Assembly (NCBI RefSeq): GCF_022484225.1
Contig: NZ_JAKVLT010000001.1
Coordinates: forward strand, 620,001 to 684,000
From: Pseudoramibacter sp.
Lineage (GTDB): Bacteria > Bacillota > Clostridia > Eubacteriales > Eubacteriaceae
Length of the DNA stretch: 64,000 nt
Reading direction: 5' to 3'
Part shown: positions 7,983 to 19,531 of the stretch, piece after piece
Layout of the letters: the number at the start of each line of letters is the position of its first letter
How positions within the stretch are numbered: position 1 is the stretch's first letter
The notes under the pieces: generated by a model
What the model was told of the DNA's origin: nothing
Database searches by the model: none
What the model saw: the letters and a program-made list of their open reading frames with translations, nothing else
Program-made: the position numbers and the translations under genes

Positions 7983-10484
7983 TTATTGATCGCTGTCAGA
8001 CAGCATGTCCATTTGTTCTTCATCTTCCGGTTCTTCGTTCTGCACCTTGCAGATGGTGGCGATCCGTTCATCGCCCTTGAGGCGCATGAGCCGGACGCCC
8101 TGGGTCGAGCGGCCGATCTTGGAAATGTCGTCGGTCTTGAGTTTGATCACGATGCCTTCGTTGTTGATCATCATGATTTCGCCGCCGTCGTCGATGACGT
8201 TAAAGCCGACGAGCTTGCCGGTCTTCTTGGAGCATTTGTAGGTCTGAACCCCTTTGCCCCCGCGGTTCTGAATCCGGTACTGTTCCGCCGGGGTGCGCTT
8301 GCCATAGCCTTTTTCAGACACACAGAGCACGTCGCTGACGTCGGACAGGATGTCCATGCCGACCACTTCGTCGCCGCTTCTGAGATTGATGCCCCGGACC
8401 CCCATAGAGGTGCGGCCTGTGGGGCGGATGTCCGCCACGTGGAAGCGGATGGCGTAGCCTTCGTGGGTGCCCATGACGATGTCTTCGGAATCGTCAGCGA
8501 TGCGCACGTTGATGAGTTCGTCGCCGTCTTTGAGTTTAATGCCGTTGATGCCATTCTTCCGGCTTGAAGAGTAGTCCGAAAGGGCCGTCTTCTTAATGAG
8601 GCCCTGGCGGGTCGCCATGGCCAGGTATTTGCCCGGTTCGTCGAAGTCCTTGATCTGGATCATCGTCGTGATGTTTTCATCGCTGTCCAAATCCAGGATG
8701 TTGACGATCGCCGTGCCCCGGGCCGTGCGGCCGCCCACAGGAATTTCATAGGCCTTGAGGTTGTAGTACTTGCCCTTGTTGGTAAAGAACAGCAGGTCGT
8801 CGTGGGACGAACACGTGAAGATGTGCTCGATAAAGTCGTTTTCCCGGGTGGACAGGGCTGAAATGCCTTTGCCGCCCCGTTTCTGAGAACGGTAAGTATC
8901 GGCGGAAATGCGCTTCACGTAGCCGATGTGGGTCATGGTCACGACCACTTCTTCTTCTTTGATGAGGTCTTCCATGTTGAAGTCGTCCATGTCGATGTCA
9001 AAAGACGTGCGGCGCGGATCGCCGTAATTTTCCTTGAGTTCCCGCAGCTGATCTTTGATGATGTTGAGCACCAGCTGTTCGTCGGCAAGAATGGCCTTGT
9101 ATTCGGCGATTTTCTTTTCCAGGGCCGCATATTCTTCTTCGATCTTTTCCCGTTCCAGACCGGTCAGGCGCTGGAGACGCATATCCAGAATGGCCTGGGC
9201 CTGAATGTCGGTCAGGGTAAAGTTTTCCATGAGGCGGGCCTTGGCGATCTTGGCGTCCCGGGATTCCCGGATGATCTTGATGACCGCGTCGATGTTGTCC
9301 AGGGCGATGCGGTAGCCTTCGAGAATATGAGCCCGGGCTTCGGCTTTTTTCAGATCAAACTTCGTCCGGCGCACCACCACTTCTTTCTGGTGTTCGACGT
9401 AATAGTACAGAATCTGCTTGAGATTTAAAATCTTCGGCTGCCCGTCCACCAGGGCCAGCATGATCACCCCGTAGGTGTCCTGGAGCTGGGTGTGCTTGTA
9501 CAGCTGGTTTAAGATAATCGTGGCATTGGCGTCCCGCTTGAGGTCGATGACGATGCGGATGCCGTGCTTCAGGTCCGTTTCGTCGCGGATATCGGTGATC
9601 CCTTCCACGGTCTTGTCTTTGACCAGTTCTGCGATTTTCTGGATGAGCTTCGCCTTGTTGACCATGTAGGGAAGTTCAGAGACGATAATCTGCTGTTTGC
9701 CCCGCTTTGTCTGCTGAATGTCCACCTTGGAGCGGACCTTGATCCGGCCCCGGCCGGTGCTGTAGGCGTCGCGGATGCCGCCCTTGCCGAGAATGACCCC
9801 GGCGGTCGGGAAGTCCGGCCCCTTGATCGTCTGCATGAGTTCGTCCACGGTGATGTCCGGGTTGTCGATGTAGGCGATGGTGCCGTCGCAGACTTCGCCT
9901 AAATTATGAGGCGGGATGTTCGTCGCCATCCCGACGGCAATCCCCTGGGAGCCGTTGGCCAGGAGATGGGGGAAGCGGGCCGGCAGCACTGACGGTTCCT
10001 TTTCCGAGCCGTCGAAGTTGTCGATGAAGTCCACGGTGTCCTTGTTGATGTCCCGGAGCATTTCCATGGCCACTTTGCTCATTTTCGCTTCGGTGTAACG
10101 CATGGCCGCGGCGCCGTCCCCGTCGATGGAGCCGAAGTTCCCCTGGCCGTTGACGGTCAGGTAGCGGGTGGAGAAATCCTGGGCCATGCGGACCATAGCG
10201 TCGTAGACCGAGGAGTCGCCGTGGGGATGGTATTTCCCCAGAACTTCCCCGACGATACGCGCCGATTTTCTAAAGGGTTTGTCCGGGGTCATGCCCATCT
10301 GGTGCATCGCGTAAAGAATTCTGCGGTGGACCGGTTTGAGCCCGTCCCGGACATCCGGCAAAGCCCGCCCAATGATGACGCTCATCGCGTAATCAATGTA
10401 GCAGTTCTTCATTTCGTCTTCGATTTTGACGTCTTTGAGGGACTTTGCCACTGGCATCTGCTGATTCGTTTCGTTATTGTCCAT
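7983..10484 (-). CDS. gyrA: DNA gyrase subunit A
   Basis: The 833-residue breakage-reunion subunit of DNA gyrase, which introduces negative supercoils. The catalytic Tyr is about residue 130 (AMRYTE). The quinolone-determining region [17 protein letters not shown] keeps Ser at about 91 and Asp at about 95, the sensitive state. A GyrA-box (QKRGGKG, about 531-537) heads the C-terminal DNA-wrapping domain, which identifies gyrase rather than topoisomerase IV. The C-terminus is very acidic ([17 protein letters not shown]). It follows gyrB by 13 bp in the leftward operon yaaA-recF-gyrB-gyrA-rpe. Confidence 0.97.
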   Translation of the reverse strand: MDNNETNQQMPVAKSLKDVKIEDEMKNCYIDYAMSVIIGRALPDVRDGLKPVHRRILYAMHQMGMTPDKPFRKSARIVGEVLGKYHPHGDSSVYDAMVRMAQDFSTRYLTVNGQGNFGSIDGDGAAAMRYTEAKMSKVAMEMLRDINKDTVDFIDNFDGSEKEPSVLPARFPHLLANGSQGIAVGMATNIPPHNLGEVCDGTIAYIDNPDITVDELMQTIKGPDFPTAGVILGKGGIRDAYSTGRGRIKVRSKVDIQQTKRGKQQIIVSELPYMVNKAKLIQKIAELVKDKTVEGITDIRDETDLKHGIRIVIDLKRDANATIILNQLYKHTQLQDTYGVIMLALVDGQPKILNLKQILYYYVEHQKEVVVRRTKFDLKKAEARAHILEGYRIALDNIDAVIKIIRESRDAKIAKARLMENFTLTDIQAQAILDMRLQRLTGLEREKIEEEYAALEKKIAEYKAILADEQLVLNIIKDQLRELKENYGDPRRTSFDIDMDDFNMEDLIKEEEVVVTMTHIGYVKRISADTYRSQKRGGKGISALSTRENDFIEHIFTCSSHDDLLFFTNKGKYYNLKAYEIPVGGRTARGTAIVNILDLDSDENITTMIQIKDFDEPGKYLAMATRQGLIKKTALSDYSSSRKNGINGIKLKDGDELINVRIADDSEDIVMGTHEGYAIRFHVADIRPTGRTSMGVRGINLRSGDEVVGMDILSDVSDVLCVSEKGYGKRTPAEQYRIQNRGGKGVQTYKCSKKTGKLVGFNVIDDGGEIMMINNEGIVIKLKTDDISKIGRSTQGVRLMRLKGDERIATICKVQNEEPEDEEQMDMLSDSDQ

Positions 10485-10497
10485 ATTTTATCCTTGT

Positions 10498-13551
<3,054 letters not shown>

Positions 13552-13555
<4 letters not shown>

Positions 13556-13776
13556 TGGGCTTTTTCAGAGACCAGCTGAAACGTCCCCAGCCCCTCGACT
13601 TCAACGGTGTCACCGGGCTTAAGTTTTTTGCCCCGGGCCGTGACGGTTTCGCCGTTGACTTTGACCATTTCATCCTGAATCATCGCTTTCGCCATGGAAC
13701 CGCTTTCGGCGATGCCGGCAAATTTCAGCAGCTGATCCAGTTTGATGATCTTGGAATAAATCTGAATGGTTTTCAT
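13552..13776 (-). CDS. yaaA: S4-domain RNA-binding protein YaaA
   Basis: Small single-domain S4 protein (74 residues from 13776) of the YaaA/YbcJ type. The S4 fold is visible as IKLDQLLKFAGIAESGSMAKAMIQDEMVKVNG followed by KKLKPGDTVEV (two segments). The family lies between dnaN and recF in many Firmicutes and is thought to bind RNA or ribosomes; its exact role is not known. Two ATGs are possible: 13782 is almost touching AAAGGTG, while 13776 has a normal 7-base spacing and is preferred. It begins the yaaA-recF-gyrB-gyrA-rpe unit. A TATAAT element on the minus strand (13905-13910) may serve as its promoter, though the -35 is poor. Confidence 0.88.
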
Positions 13777-13912
13777 CTTCATTCACCTTTTTTATCCTTA
13801 ATTTGATATTTTTGTGGACGCCCTTCTTTTTTGAGTTGATTTTATTTTTTCGCTCTAAAAAAACCAATTTTTCGTCAAAAACCTTATAAAAAAGGGCTGG
13901 GCCTATTATATC

Positions 13913-13963
13913 AAAAAAAAAGAGAATTTGCACGCGCTTTTAAAACGCTCACGTGCAAATTCC
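13913..13963 (-). terminator. Terminator of dnaN
   Basis: On the minus strand an 11-bp stem (GAATTTGCACG/CGTGCAAATTC) with an inner AT-rich hairpin is followed by nine T, just past the dnaN stop. It separates dnaA-dnaN from the gyrase operon. Confidence 0.88.
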
Positions 13964-13981
13964 CAAATGATCAAACTGGTT

Positions 13982-15091
13982 TTACATGTCGTCGGATACC
14001 CGAACCGGCAGGATCAGGGTGACAAAGCGGTCATCGTCCCCGACGATCAGCGCCGGCCCCACTGGATTGGTCAGGCGGATGGTGATGTCTTCTTCTGAAA
14101 TGACCTTCAGGGCGTCGATGATGAACTTGGAGTTAAAGGCGATGCGCAGATCATCGCCGGTTTTCTTAATCGGAATCACTTCGTGCACTTCGCCGATGTC
14201 CGCATTAGACGTCAAGGTCAGTTCTTCCATGCCGATGTCCAGCTTGATTAAATTGTTTTTGCCTTCGTTGGCCAGAAGAGCCGCCCGTTCCGTACTGTCC
14301 AAAAGAGCCCGGCGGCTGACGGTGATTTCCGTATTCGTTTCTTCAGGAATGATGTGATGGTAATTGATAAATTCCCCTTCGAGGAGGCGGGATGTGAATT
14401 CAGTATCGCCCACAGTAAAGAAAATCTGGGACTTGGAAAGATTCACCTGGATGTCTTCTTCTGTGCTGGAGATCATTTTTTCCAGTTCGCTCATGCTGCT
14501 TCCCGGCACGATCACCGAAACCGGCTGGTCGATGGCCTTGGACAGCGTGCCCTTTCTCAAGGCCAGGCGGTAGCCGTCCAGCGCGACGACCGTGATCTGA
14601 TCTCCTTCTATTTCAAGCTTCAGACCGGTCAACACCGGAATGTTTTCCTTGAGGGCCACGGAAAAAATGGTCCCGCGGATGAGATCGTGGAGCACGTCGG
14701 CCTTGATCGCGAAGGTGTAATCGTCGATAATTTCCGGAAATGCGGGGAAATCTTCGGGAGACATCCCTTTAATCGTATAAGTAGAGAGTTCACAGGTCAT
14801 CTTCAGGGTGTCCTGACCGGTGCTTTCAAAGTAAATGTCGTCACCGGACAGCTTTTTGACAAGGCTCGAGAAAAAGCTGGCCCCGAGAATGATGGCGCCG
14901 TCCTGTTCAATATGAGCAGGCAGCGTCGTTTTGACACTGATTTCAAGATTGGTAGAGGTGAGGACAATTTTATGATCTGTAGCTTCCATGAGAATGCCTT
15001 CGAGAATCGGCATGGTGGTTTTCCGCGCAACCCCTCTTTGGACGATGTTCAGCGCGTGGATGAGATCGGATTTTGAACAGTCAAATTTCAT
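13982..15091 (-). CDS. dnaN: DNA polymerase III beta subunit (sliding clamp)
   Basis: The 369-residue processivity clamp. The three tandem clamp domains are recognisable: MKFDCSKSDLIHALNIVQRGVA begins domain 1, the PILEGILMEA region follows, FSVALKENIPVLTGLKLE lies in domain 2, and the last residues form LILPVRVSDDM, the peptide-binding C-terminus typical of the beta clamp. The ATG at 15091 has AAGGAG six bases upstream; an upstream in-frame ATG (15115) adds eight residues and lacks a ribosome site. It follows dnaA after a 195-bp gap that carries the second DnaA-box cluster. Confidence 0.97.
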   Translation of the reverse strand: MKFDCSKSDLIHALNIVQRGVARKTTMPILEGILMEATDHKIVLTSTNLEISVKTTLPAHIEQDGAIILGASFFSSLVKKLSGDDIYFESTGQDTLKMTCELSTYTIKGMSPEDFPAFPEIIDDYTFAIKADVLHDLIRGTIFSVALKENIPVLTGLKLEIEGDQITVVALDGYRLALRKGTLSKAIDQPVSVIVPGSSMSELEKMISSTEEDIQVNLSKSQIFFTVGDTEFTSRLLEGEFINYHHIIPEETNTEITVSRRALLDSTERAALLANEGKNNLIKLDIGMEELTLTSNADIGEVHEVIPIKKTGDDLRIAFNSKFIIDALKVISEEDITIRLTNPVGPALIVGDDDRFVTLILPVRVSDDM

Positions 15092-15112
15092 AATGTGCTC
15101 CTTACTGCGTTG

Positions 15113-15250
15113 CATTATATATATATCTTTATATTAATCATAATAATGGTAGGTGCTGTGAATGCTGTGGATAAGTCATTGACGTTTGATATCAGGCCGG
15201 ATTGTCACAAAATGACGTGTGAAAAGGCCTGTGCACAAGCTGTGGATGAC
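15113..15250. other. Downstream half of oriC (DnaA boxes, trio-like repeat, AT-rich unwinding region)
   Basis: The region lies between dnaA and dnaN. Read on the minus strand it holds near-boxes TCATCCACA (15241-15249) and TTGTGCACA (15230-15238), a perfect DnaA box TTATCCACA (15166-15174), an abutting weak box GCATTCACA (15157-15165), then CTACCATTATTA (15141-15152), which matches the triplet pattern of the Bacillus DnaA-trio, and then a 28-bp A+T-rich stretch (15113-15140). This order of box, trio and AT-rich DNA is that of the Bacillus unwinding site. Confidence 0.75.
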
Positions 15251-15286
15251 CGGAAATTAAAAGGGGACAACTGCGCGGGGCCGGTG

Positions 15287-16645
15287 TCACTTTCCTTCAA
15301 TTTCGCTTTTGATCCGGAGAACGAGATTTTTAAAATCGGTGTTTTTCTGGATGTTTTCCGTGATTTTCTGGCAGCCGTGAATGACCGTGGAATGGTCCCG
15401 GCCGCCGAAGGCTTCGCCGATCGCGGGCAGGGACATGGTCGTCATTTCGCGGCACAGGTACATGGCGACCTGCCGGGGTGTGGTGATGGCCTTGGTGCGC
15501 CGTTTGCTGTTCATGTCTTCCACGGTGGTATTAAAGTATTTGGCCGTGATTTCCTTGATGTAATCGGCATTAATTTCATGCTGCTTTGAAACGAAGAGAT
15601 CGGCCAGGGCTTCTTTGGCGAAGGACAGCGAAATTTTTTCCCCGTGCAGCTTCGAGTAGGCGACTACCGTGGTTAGGGCGCCTTCCAGTTCCCGGATGTT
15701 GGAATGGATGTTGTTGGCGATGAAGCTCATGACGTCGTCTGGAATTTCTTCGTGGTAGGATTCAGCTTTTTTTCTTAAAATGGCCATTCGCGTTTCGAAG
15801 TTCGGCGCCGAAATATCGGTGATGAGCCCCATTTCAAAGCGGCTTCTCAGACGTTCGGCGAGCTTCGGGATTTCCTTGGGCGGACGGTCGGAACTGATGA
15901 CGATCTGCTTGTCTTCGTCGTGGAGCGCGTTGAAGGTATGGAAGAATTCTTCCTGAGTTCCTTCTTTGCCGGACAGGAACTGGATGTCGTCGATCAAGAG
16001 AATGTCGACGTTGCGGTAGCGGCTCCTGAAGGAGGTGTTGCTCTTGTTCTGGATGGCGTCGATGAATTCGTTGGTGAAGGTTTCGCAGGACACGTACACC
16101 ACTTTCTTTTCCGGGGTGTATTTTAAAATATAGTTGCCGATGGCCTGCATGAGGTGGGTTTTGCCAAGGCCGACGCCGCCGTAGATGAAAAGCGGGTTGT
16201 AGTGTTCCGAAGGGGCCTCTGCCACTGCGACGCAGGCAGCGTGGGCGAAACGGTTGTTTTCGCCGATGACAAAGCGGTCGAAGGTGTATTTCGGGTTGAT
16301 GCCGGTGCCGTTGGATTTTGCGGGTTCCGGCGCTGCTGTCTCAGTGATTTCCGGCTCAGGTTTTGCAGCATTTTCTTCGGCTTCAATTTCGTCTTCATTT
16401 AATATAAAGCGCGCGTGAATTTTGTCGTCTTTCATGATAAAAGAAAGAGCCGAGTCGGTCAGGGTCTGATAGCGGGTTTCGAGAATGGATTTCGAAAAGG
16501 ATTCCTTCGCTAATAAGTAAAAATTCTGCCCTTTGAGGGCCACTGGCTTCAGGTTGGGGAACCAGGTGGTAAAACTCACAGGCGGCAGTTCTTCCTGAAT
16601 GGTGTTGAGGGCTTTCTCCCAGATTTCGTTTAAAGAACTTTCCAC
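15287..16645 (-). CDS. dnaA: Chromosomal replication initiator DnaA
   Basis: Initiator ATPase of 452 residues. Domain I (about 1-80) is followed by an acidic, Ala/Pro/Glu-rich linker (about 85-112). The AAA+ domain has Walker A GGVGLGKT (156-163) and Walker B ILLIDD (215-220). The C-terminal DNA-binding domain has the DnaA signature region around CREMTTMSLPAIGEAFGGRD and HSTVIHGCQKI. A promoter with near-consensus boxes lies upstream (16850-16878), and its transcript would pass through the DnaA boxes at 16.7-16.84 kb, so autoregulation by DnaA is likely. Confidence 0.98.
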   Translation of the reverse strand: MESSLNEIWEKALNTIQEELPPVSFTTWFPNLKPVALKGQNFYLLAKESFSKSILETRYQTLTDSALSFIMKDDKIHARFILNEDEIEAEENAAKPEPEITETAAPEPAKSNGTGINPKYTFDRFVIGENNRFAHAACVAVAEAPSEHYNPLFIYGGVGLGKTHLMQAIGNYILKYTPEKKVVYVSCETFTNEFIDAIQNKSNTSFRSRYRNVDILLIDDIQFLSGKEGTQEEFFHTFNALHDEDKQIVISSDRPPKEIPKLAERLRSRFEMGLITDISAPNFETRMAILRKKAESYHEEIPDDVMSFIANNIHSNIRELEGALTTVVAYSKLHGEKISLSFAKEALADLFVSKQHEINADYIKEITAKYFNTTVEDMNSKRRTKAITTPRQVAMYLCREMTTMSLPAIGEAFGGRDHSTVIHGCQKITENIQKNTDFKNLVLRIKSEIEGK

Positions 16646-16699
16646 AATTTTCTCCGTACAATGATCAAATGATGTTGAAAAAAGGTCATATTTAAAAGC

Positions 16700-16850
16700 G
16701 ATTCACATGCTGTGGATAATTTTATCCCAAAAATGACAGGGGATTATTTTTGAATATGAGGGCTTTTTCCACAGTTATCCTCAGGTTTATCCACAAAATT
16801 GTAAAAAATGTGGATAAGTCATTTCATAAACTGTTGATAATGTGCATACA
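16700..16850. other. Upstream half of oriC (DnaA box cluster)
   Basis: The 366-bp gap between dnaA and rpmH holds three perfect DnaA boxes: TGTGGATAA at 16711-16719 and 16809-16817 (minus-strand orientation) and TTATCCACA at 16787-16795 (plus). One-mismatch boxes lie at 16765-16773 (TTTTCCACA), 16775-16783 (TTATCCTCA) and 16832-16840 (TGTTGATAA). The surrounding DNA is AT-rich. Gene orientation switches here from leftward to rightward, as expected at the start of bidirectional replication. Confidence 0.9.
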
Positions 16851-16878
16851 TTATAGCAAAATCTTTTGCTGTGTTCAA
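16850..16878 (-). promoter_or_regulatory. dnaA promoter
   Basis: On the minus strand TTGAAC (16873-16878), a 17-bp spacer and consensus TATAAT (16850-16855) are seen. The predicted start near 16842 places the DnaA boxes at 16711-16840 within the leader. Confidence 0.75.
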
Positions 16879-16922
16879 GCTTTCCACAGGTCTGGCCAGT
16901 GTCAAATTTTAAAGAAAATTAC

Positions 16923-16952
16923 TTGACAGAAAAGGGCGTAAAAGCATATAAT
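16923..16952 (+). promoter_or_regulatory. rpmH promoter
   Basis: Consensus TTGACA (16923-16928) and TATAAT (16947-16952) are separated by 18 bp, about 60 bp before the rpmH start. It diverges from the dnaA promoter. Confidence 0.85.
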
Positions 16953-17011
16953 TTTCTGGTAATATGGGAATTTATATTGGCTTATTGTATTTTTAAAGAG
17001 AGGAGCATGAA

Positions 17012-17146
17012 ATGAAACAGACATTTCAGCCTAAAAACAGACAAAGAAAAAAAGAACACGGATTTAGAAAAAGAATGTCAACAAAGAATGGACGTCTTGT
17101 ATTAAAAAGAAGAAGACAAAAGGGCCGTTCTAAATTATCGGCATAA
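17012..17146 (+). CDS. rpmH: 50S ribosomal protein L34
   Basis: A 44-residue, highly basic protein beginning [20 protein letters not shown] and ending in GRSKLSA, the unmistakable L34 pattern. AGAGGAGC lies about 6-9 bases before the ATG at 17012; the ATG at 17007 meets a stop after two codons and is discounted. It is the first gene right of oriC and heads rpmH-rnpA-yidD-yidC-jag. Confidence 0.97.
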   Translation: MKQTFQPKNRQRKKEHGFRKRMSTKNGRLVLKRRRQKGRSKLSA

Positions 17147-17153
17147 TTCTGGT

Positions 17154-17178
17154 GACCGTTTCTGCGACGGTCTTTTTT
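17154..17178 (+). terminator. Intrinsic terminator/attenuator between rpmH and rnpA
   Basis: A 6-bp stem (GACCGT/ACGGTC) with a 7-base loop is followed by six T, 7 bp after rpmH. The short stem suggests partial termination, letting some transcripts continue into rnpA. Confidence 0.7.
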
Positions 17179-17203
17179 ATCATTTGATTTGGAGCTGATC
17201 ATT

Positions 17204-17545
17204 GTGAAATTGACTTCTCTGAAAAATTCGAAGAATTTTGATCGCGTTTTTCATCACGGACAAAGGTTTGGAAACCGCCACTTTCAATTTTATTATTTAA
17301 AGAATCGGAAAAGTACCAATCGTCTGGGTATTATTGTTAGCAAAAAAGTGTCGAAACGTGCCGTTGTCCGCAACAAAGTCAAAAGAAGAATCCGGGCTTC
17401 ATACCAGCAGGAAATGGGGCGCATCGCCCAGGGCTACGATCTGATCATCATTGCCAAAAAGCGGTGTGCAGCAGATCCTTATCAGGATTTAAACCGTTCT
17501 TTAAAGCATTTGTTTTACAAAACGAAACTCGAGCAGTCAAAATGA
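17204..17545 (+). CDS. rnpA: Ribonuclease P protein component
   Basis: Protein subunit of RNase P (113 residues), which helps the catalytic RNA trim tRNA 5' leaders. The family signature [13 protein letters not shown] lies at about residues 58-70, with a basic N-terminus [18 protein letters not shown]. The GTG at 17204 has TTGGAG at suitable spacing; a TTG at 17189 is in frame but lacks a site. The last codons overlap yidD by 4 bp. Confidence 0.95.
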   Translation: MKLTSLKNSKNFDRVFHHGQRFGNRHFQFYYLKNRKSTNRLGIIVSKKVSKRAVVRNKVKRRIRASYQQEMGRIAQGYDLIIIAKKRCAADPYQDLNRSLKHLFYKTKLEQSK

Positions 17546-17781
17546 AGCTGTTAAACCAGATGCGAAAGGGGCTTCAAAAAACGCTGCTGATTCTGATCCG
17601 GGGGTACCAGCGGTTCATTTCGCCGCTTTTCCCAAGACACTGCCGGTTTTATCCGACCTGTTCAGCCTATTGCTACGAGGCCATCGTCAAGTACGGGCCT
17701 TTTAAGGGAACGTGGCTCGGCATCAAGCGCATACTGAGATGCCATCCATTTAATCCCGGCGGATACGATCCGGTGCCTTAA
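17542..17781 (+). CDS. yidD: Membrane protein insertion efficiency factor YidD
   Basis: A 79-residue protein with the YidD signature: [17 protein letters not shown], then [15 protein letters not shown] with its three conserved cysteines, and [14 protein letters not shown] at the C-terminus. It assists YidC-dependent insertion at the inner face of the membrane. The ATG overlaps the rnpA stop (ATGA); longer versions starting inside rnpA are not needed. Confidence 0.95.
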   Translation: MKLLNQMRKGLQKTLLILIRGYQRFISPLFPRHCRFYPTCSAYCYEAIVKYGPFKGTWLGIKRILRCHPFNPGGYDPVP

Positions 17782-17832
17782 TGATTGGTTTTAGATCAAT
17801 GAAACTCAACTCCAGGGAGAAAAATTTACCTA

Positions 17833-18723
17833 ATGCACTTTTTATATCAAGGATTCGGTTGGATTCTTTATCAGATTTTTCGTTTAATAGGAGATTACGG
17901 CTACGCTGTAATCCTGTTTACGGTGATTGTCAAGACGATTATTCTGCCGCTGAACATCAAACAAACGAATTCGATGAAGGAAATGCAGGCCATTACGCCT
18001 GAAGTTCAGAAGCTTCAGAAGAAGTACAAGAACAATCCTGAAAAGCTGAATGTGGAGACAATGAAATTGTACAAATTGTACAAGGTCAACCCGATGTCGG
18101 GATGTCTGCCGCTATTGATTCAGCTGCCCATTATCTGGGGGTTGTTCGGGGCCCTGCAAAATCCTCAAAAATACGTCTTTCCGGCAGGAAAATTATCGGC
18201 TCTGCATCAGTCCTTTTACTGGATTCCGAATTTAGGAAAACCCGATCCGTTTTATATTCTTCCTATTATATGTGTGGTGGTCACATTTTTGACGCAGAAG
18301 TTCACGACGGATATGTCCAATGCAGATCCGACGACGGCAACTTCGCAAAAAGTGATGATGATCATCATGCCTTTGATGATCGGCTGGTTTGCTTTGAAGA
18401 TGCCGGCTGGGGTCAGCTTGTACTGGGTTGTCCAGAGTGTCTATACCTTTGTGCAGCAGTTCATCGTGATGAGAAGACCGGTGAAGCTGGTGCCGATCGA
18501 AGAAGCGGAACGCCGCGTTAAAGAACAGGAAGTCAAGGACAAGAAGAAAAAGAAGGATCGTTTGAGAGAACAGTCCGAATTGCGTCAGCAGGCGCTCAAT
18601 GCCCAGCTGGGCAGACCGGAAAAGAAGACGAAGATGGCAAGACCTAAGACCAAACCGGTCTCACAGCGCCGCATTGTGACGAAGATTCCTAAAAGTGACG
18701 AACGAACGAAAAAGTCGAATTGA
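17833..18723 (+). CDS. yidC: Membrane protein insertase YidC
   Basis: YidC/Oxa1 insertase of 296 residues, the Gram-positive short form without the periplasmic domain. Five hydrophobic segments are visible, with the cytoplasmic coiled hairpin MKEMQAITPEVQKLQKKYK after the first conserved membrane segment. The sequence IKQTNSMK and the hydrophilic groove region are typical. No lipobox Cys is present at the N-terminus, unlike Bacillus SpoIIIJ. A long Lys/Arg-rich tail (about 215-296) probably contacts the ribosome. The ribosome site (GGGAG) is weak and distant. Confidence 0.94.
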   Translation: MHFLYQGFGWILYQIFRLIGDYGYAVILFTVIVKTIILPLNIKQTNSMKEMQAITPEVQKLQKKYKNNPEKLNVETMKLYKLYKVNPMSGCLPLLIQLPIIWGLFGALQNPQKYVFPAGKLSALHQSFYWIPNLGKPDPFYILPIICVVVTFLTQKFTTDMSNADPTTATSQKVMMIIMPLMIGWFALKMPAGVSLYWVVQSVYTFVQQFIVMRRPVKLVPIEEAERRVKEQEVKDKKKKKDRLREQSELRQQALNAQLGRPEKKTKMARPKTKPVSQRRIVTKIPKSDERTKKSN

Positions 18724-18736
18724 TGGAGCATAGTGA

Positions 18737-19429
18737 ATGAGTCAAACAATTACTGAAAAAGGAAAAACAATAGATGAGGCGGTCCAGAAGGCACTGACCC
18801 GTTTATCGGCGGAAAAGGATCAGGTTGATATTCACGTTGTTCAGGAACCGGAAGTGGGATTTATCGGTTTATTCGGGAAAAAGGAAGCGGTCGTCGAAGT
18901 GACTTTGAAAGAAAGCTTTGACCCTGAAGCACAGGCGGAAGCCTATGTGGAAGATGAATCTGAAAAGATTCAGAAACTGGCCTTTTCGTTTTTATCCGAT
19001 ATGTTTCACGCGATGCAGCTGGACGTCGACATTCAAACCGCTTACGATACGGAAGAAGATGTTTTGAATATTGAATTGTCCGGTGAAAAGATGGGACTCT
19101 TAATCGGACGCCGGGGACAGACCCTCGATGCCATTCAATATTTAACCAGCTTAGCGGTCAACAAAAAAATCGATCATCACGTCCGTGTCTGCATCAACAC
19201 TGAACATTACCGTGAAAAACGTCAGCAGACCCTTGAAAATTTAGCGAACAAAATGGCCAACAAAGTGGCCCGGAGTCACCGCAAATTTTCCCTCGAACCG
19301 ATGAATCCCGGAGAACGCCGCATTATTCATGCGACCCTTCAGGATGACAAAAGGGTTTACACCTACAGCGAAGGACAGGATCCCTACCGCTACGTCGTCA
19401 TTGATTTAAAAGAAAACGATCAGGAATAG
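18737..19429 (+). CDS. jag: RNA-binding protein Jag (KhpB)
   Basis: A 230-residue protein with the three-part Jag layout. An N-terminal Jag domain (about 1-52: TEKGKTIDEAVQKALTRL, ending GFIGLFGKKEAVVEV) is followed by an acidic linker, a KH domain around GLLIGRRGQTLDAIQYLTSL (about 119-138) and a C-terminal R3H domain (PMNPGERRIIHATLQ, about 190-204). KhpB binds many RNAs and influences cell elongation in streptococci. It lies 13 bp after yidC in its usual place. A terminator follows. Confidence 0.94.
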   Translation: MSQTITEKGKTIDEAVQKALTRLSAEKDQVDIHVVQEPEVGFIGLFGKKEAVVEVTLKESFDPEAQAEAYVEDESEKIQKLAFSFLSDMFHAMQLDVDIQTAYDTEEDVLNIELSGEKMGLLIGRRGQTLDAIQYLTSLAVNKKIDHHVRVCINTEHYREKRQQTLENLANKMANKVARSHRKFSLEPMNPGERRIIHATLQDDKRVYTYSEGQDPYRYVVIDLKENDQE

Positions 19430-19454
19430 ATCGCACATATTGAATAACAAACTG

Positions 19455-19512
19455 GTGAAAGCAGTTCGTCATGTGAGTCATCTGACTCCATTTCTGCTTT
19501 CACTTTTTTTTA
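19455..19512 (+). terminator. Terminator after jag
   Basis: A 10-bp outer stem (GTGAAAGCAG/CTGCTTTCAC) encloses a second small hairpin (GAGTCA/TGACTC) and is followed by eight or more T. It ends the rpmH-jag unit, so mnmE needs its own promoter, which is not obvious in the 20 bp that remain. Confidence 0.85.
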
Positions 19513-19531
19513 TTATAAAGGGGAAAGAATC

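Noticed and set aside
10180-10240. Quinolone-resistance substitution in gyrA
   Set aside because: The key Ser (about 91) and Asp (about 95) are the usual sensitive residues.
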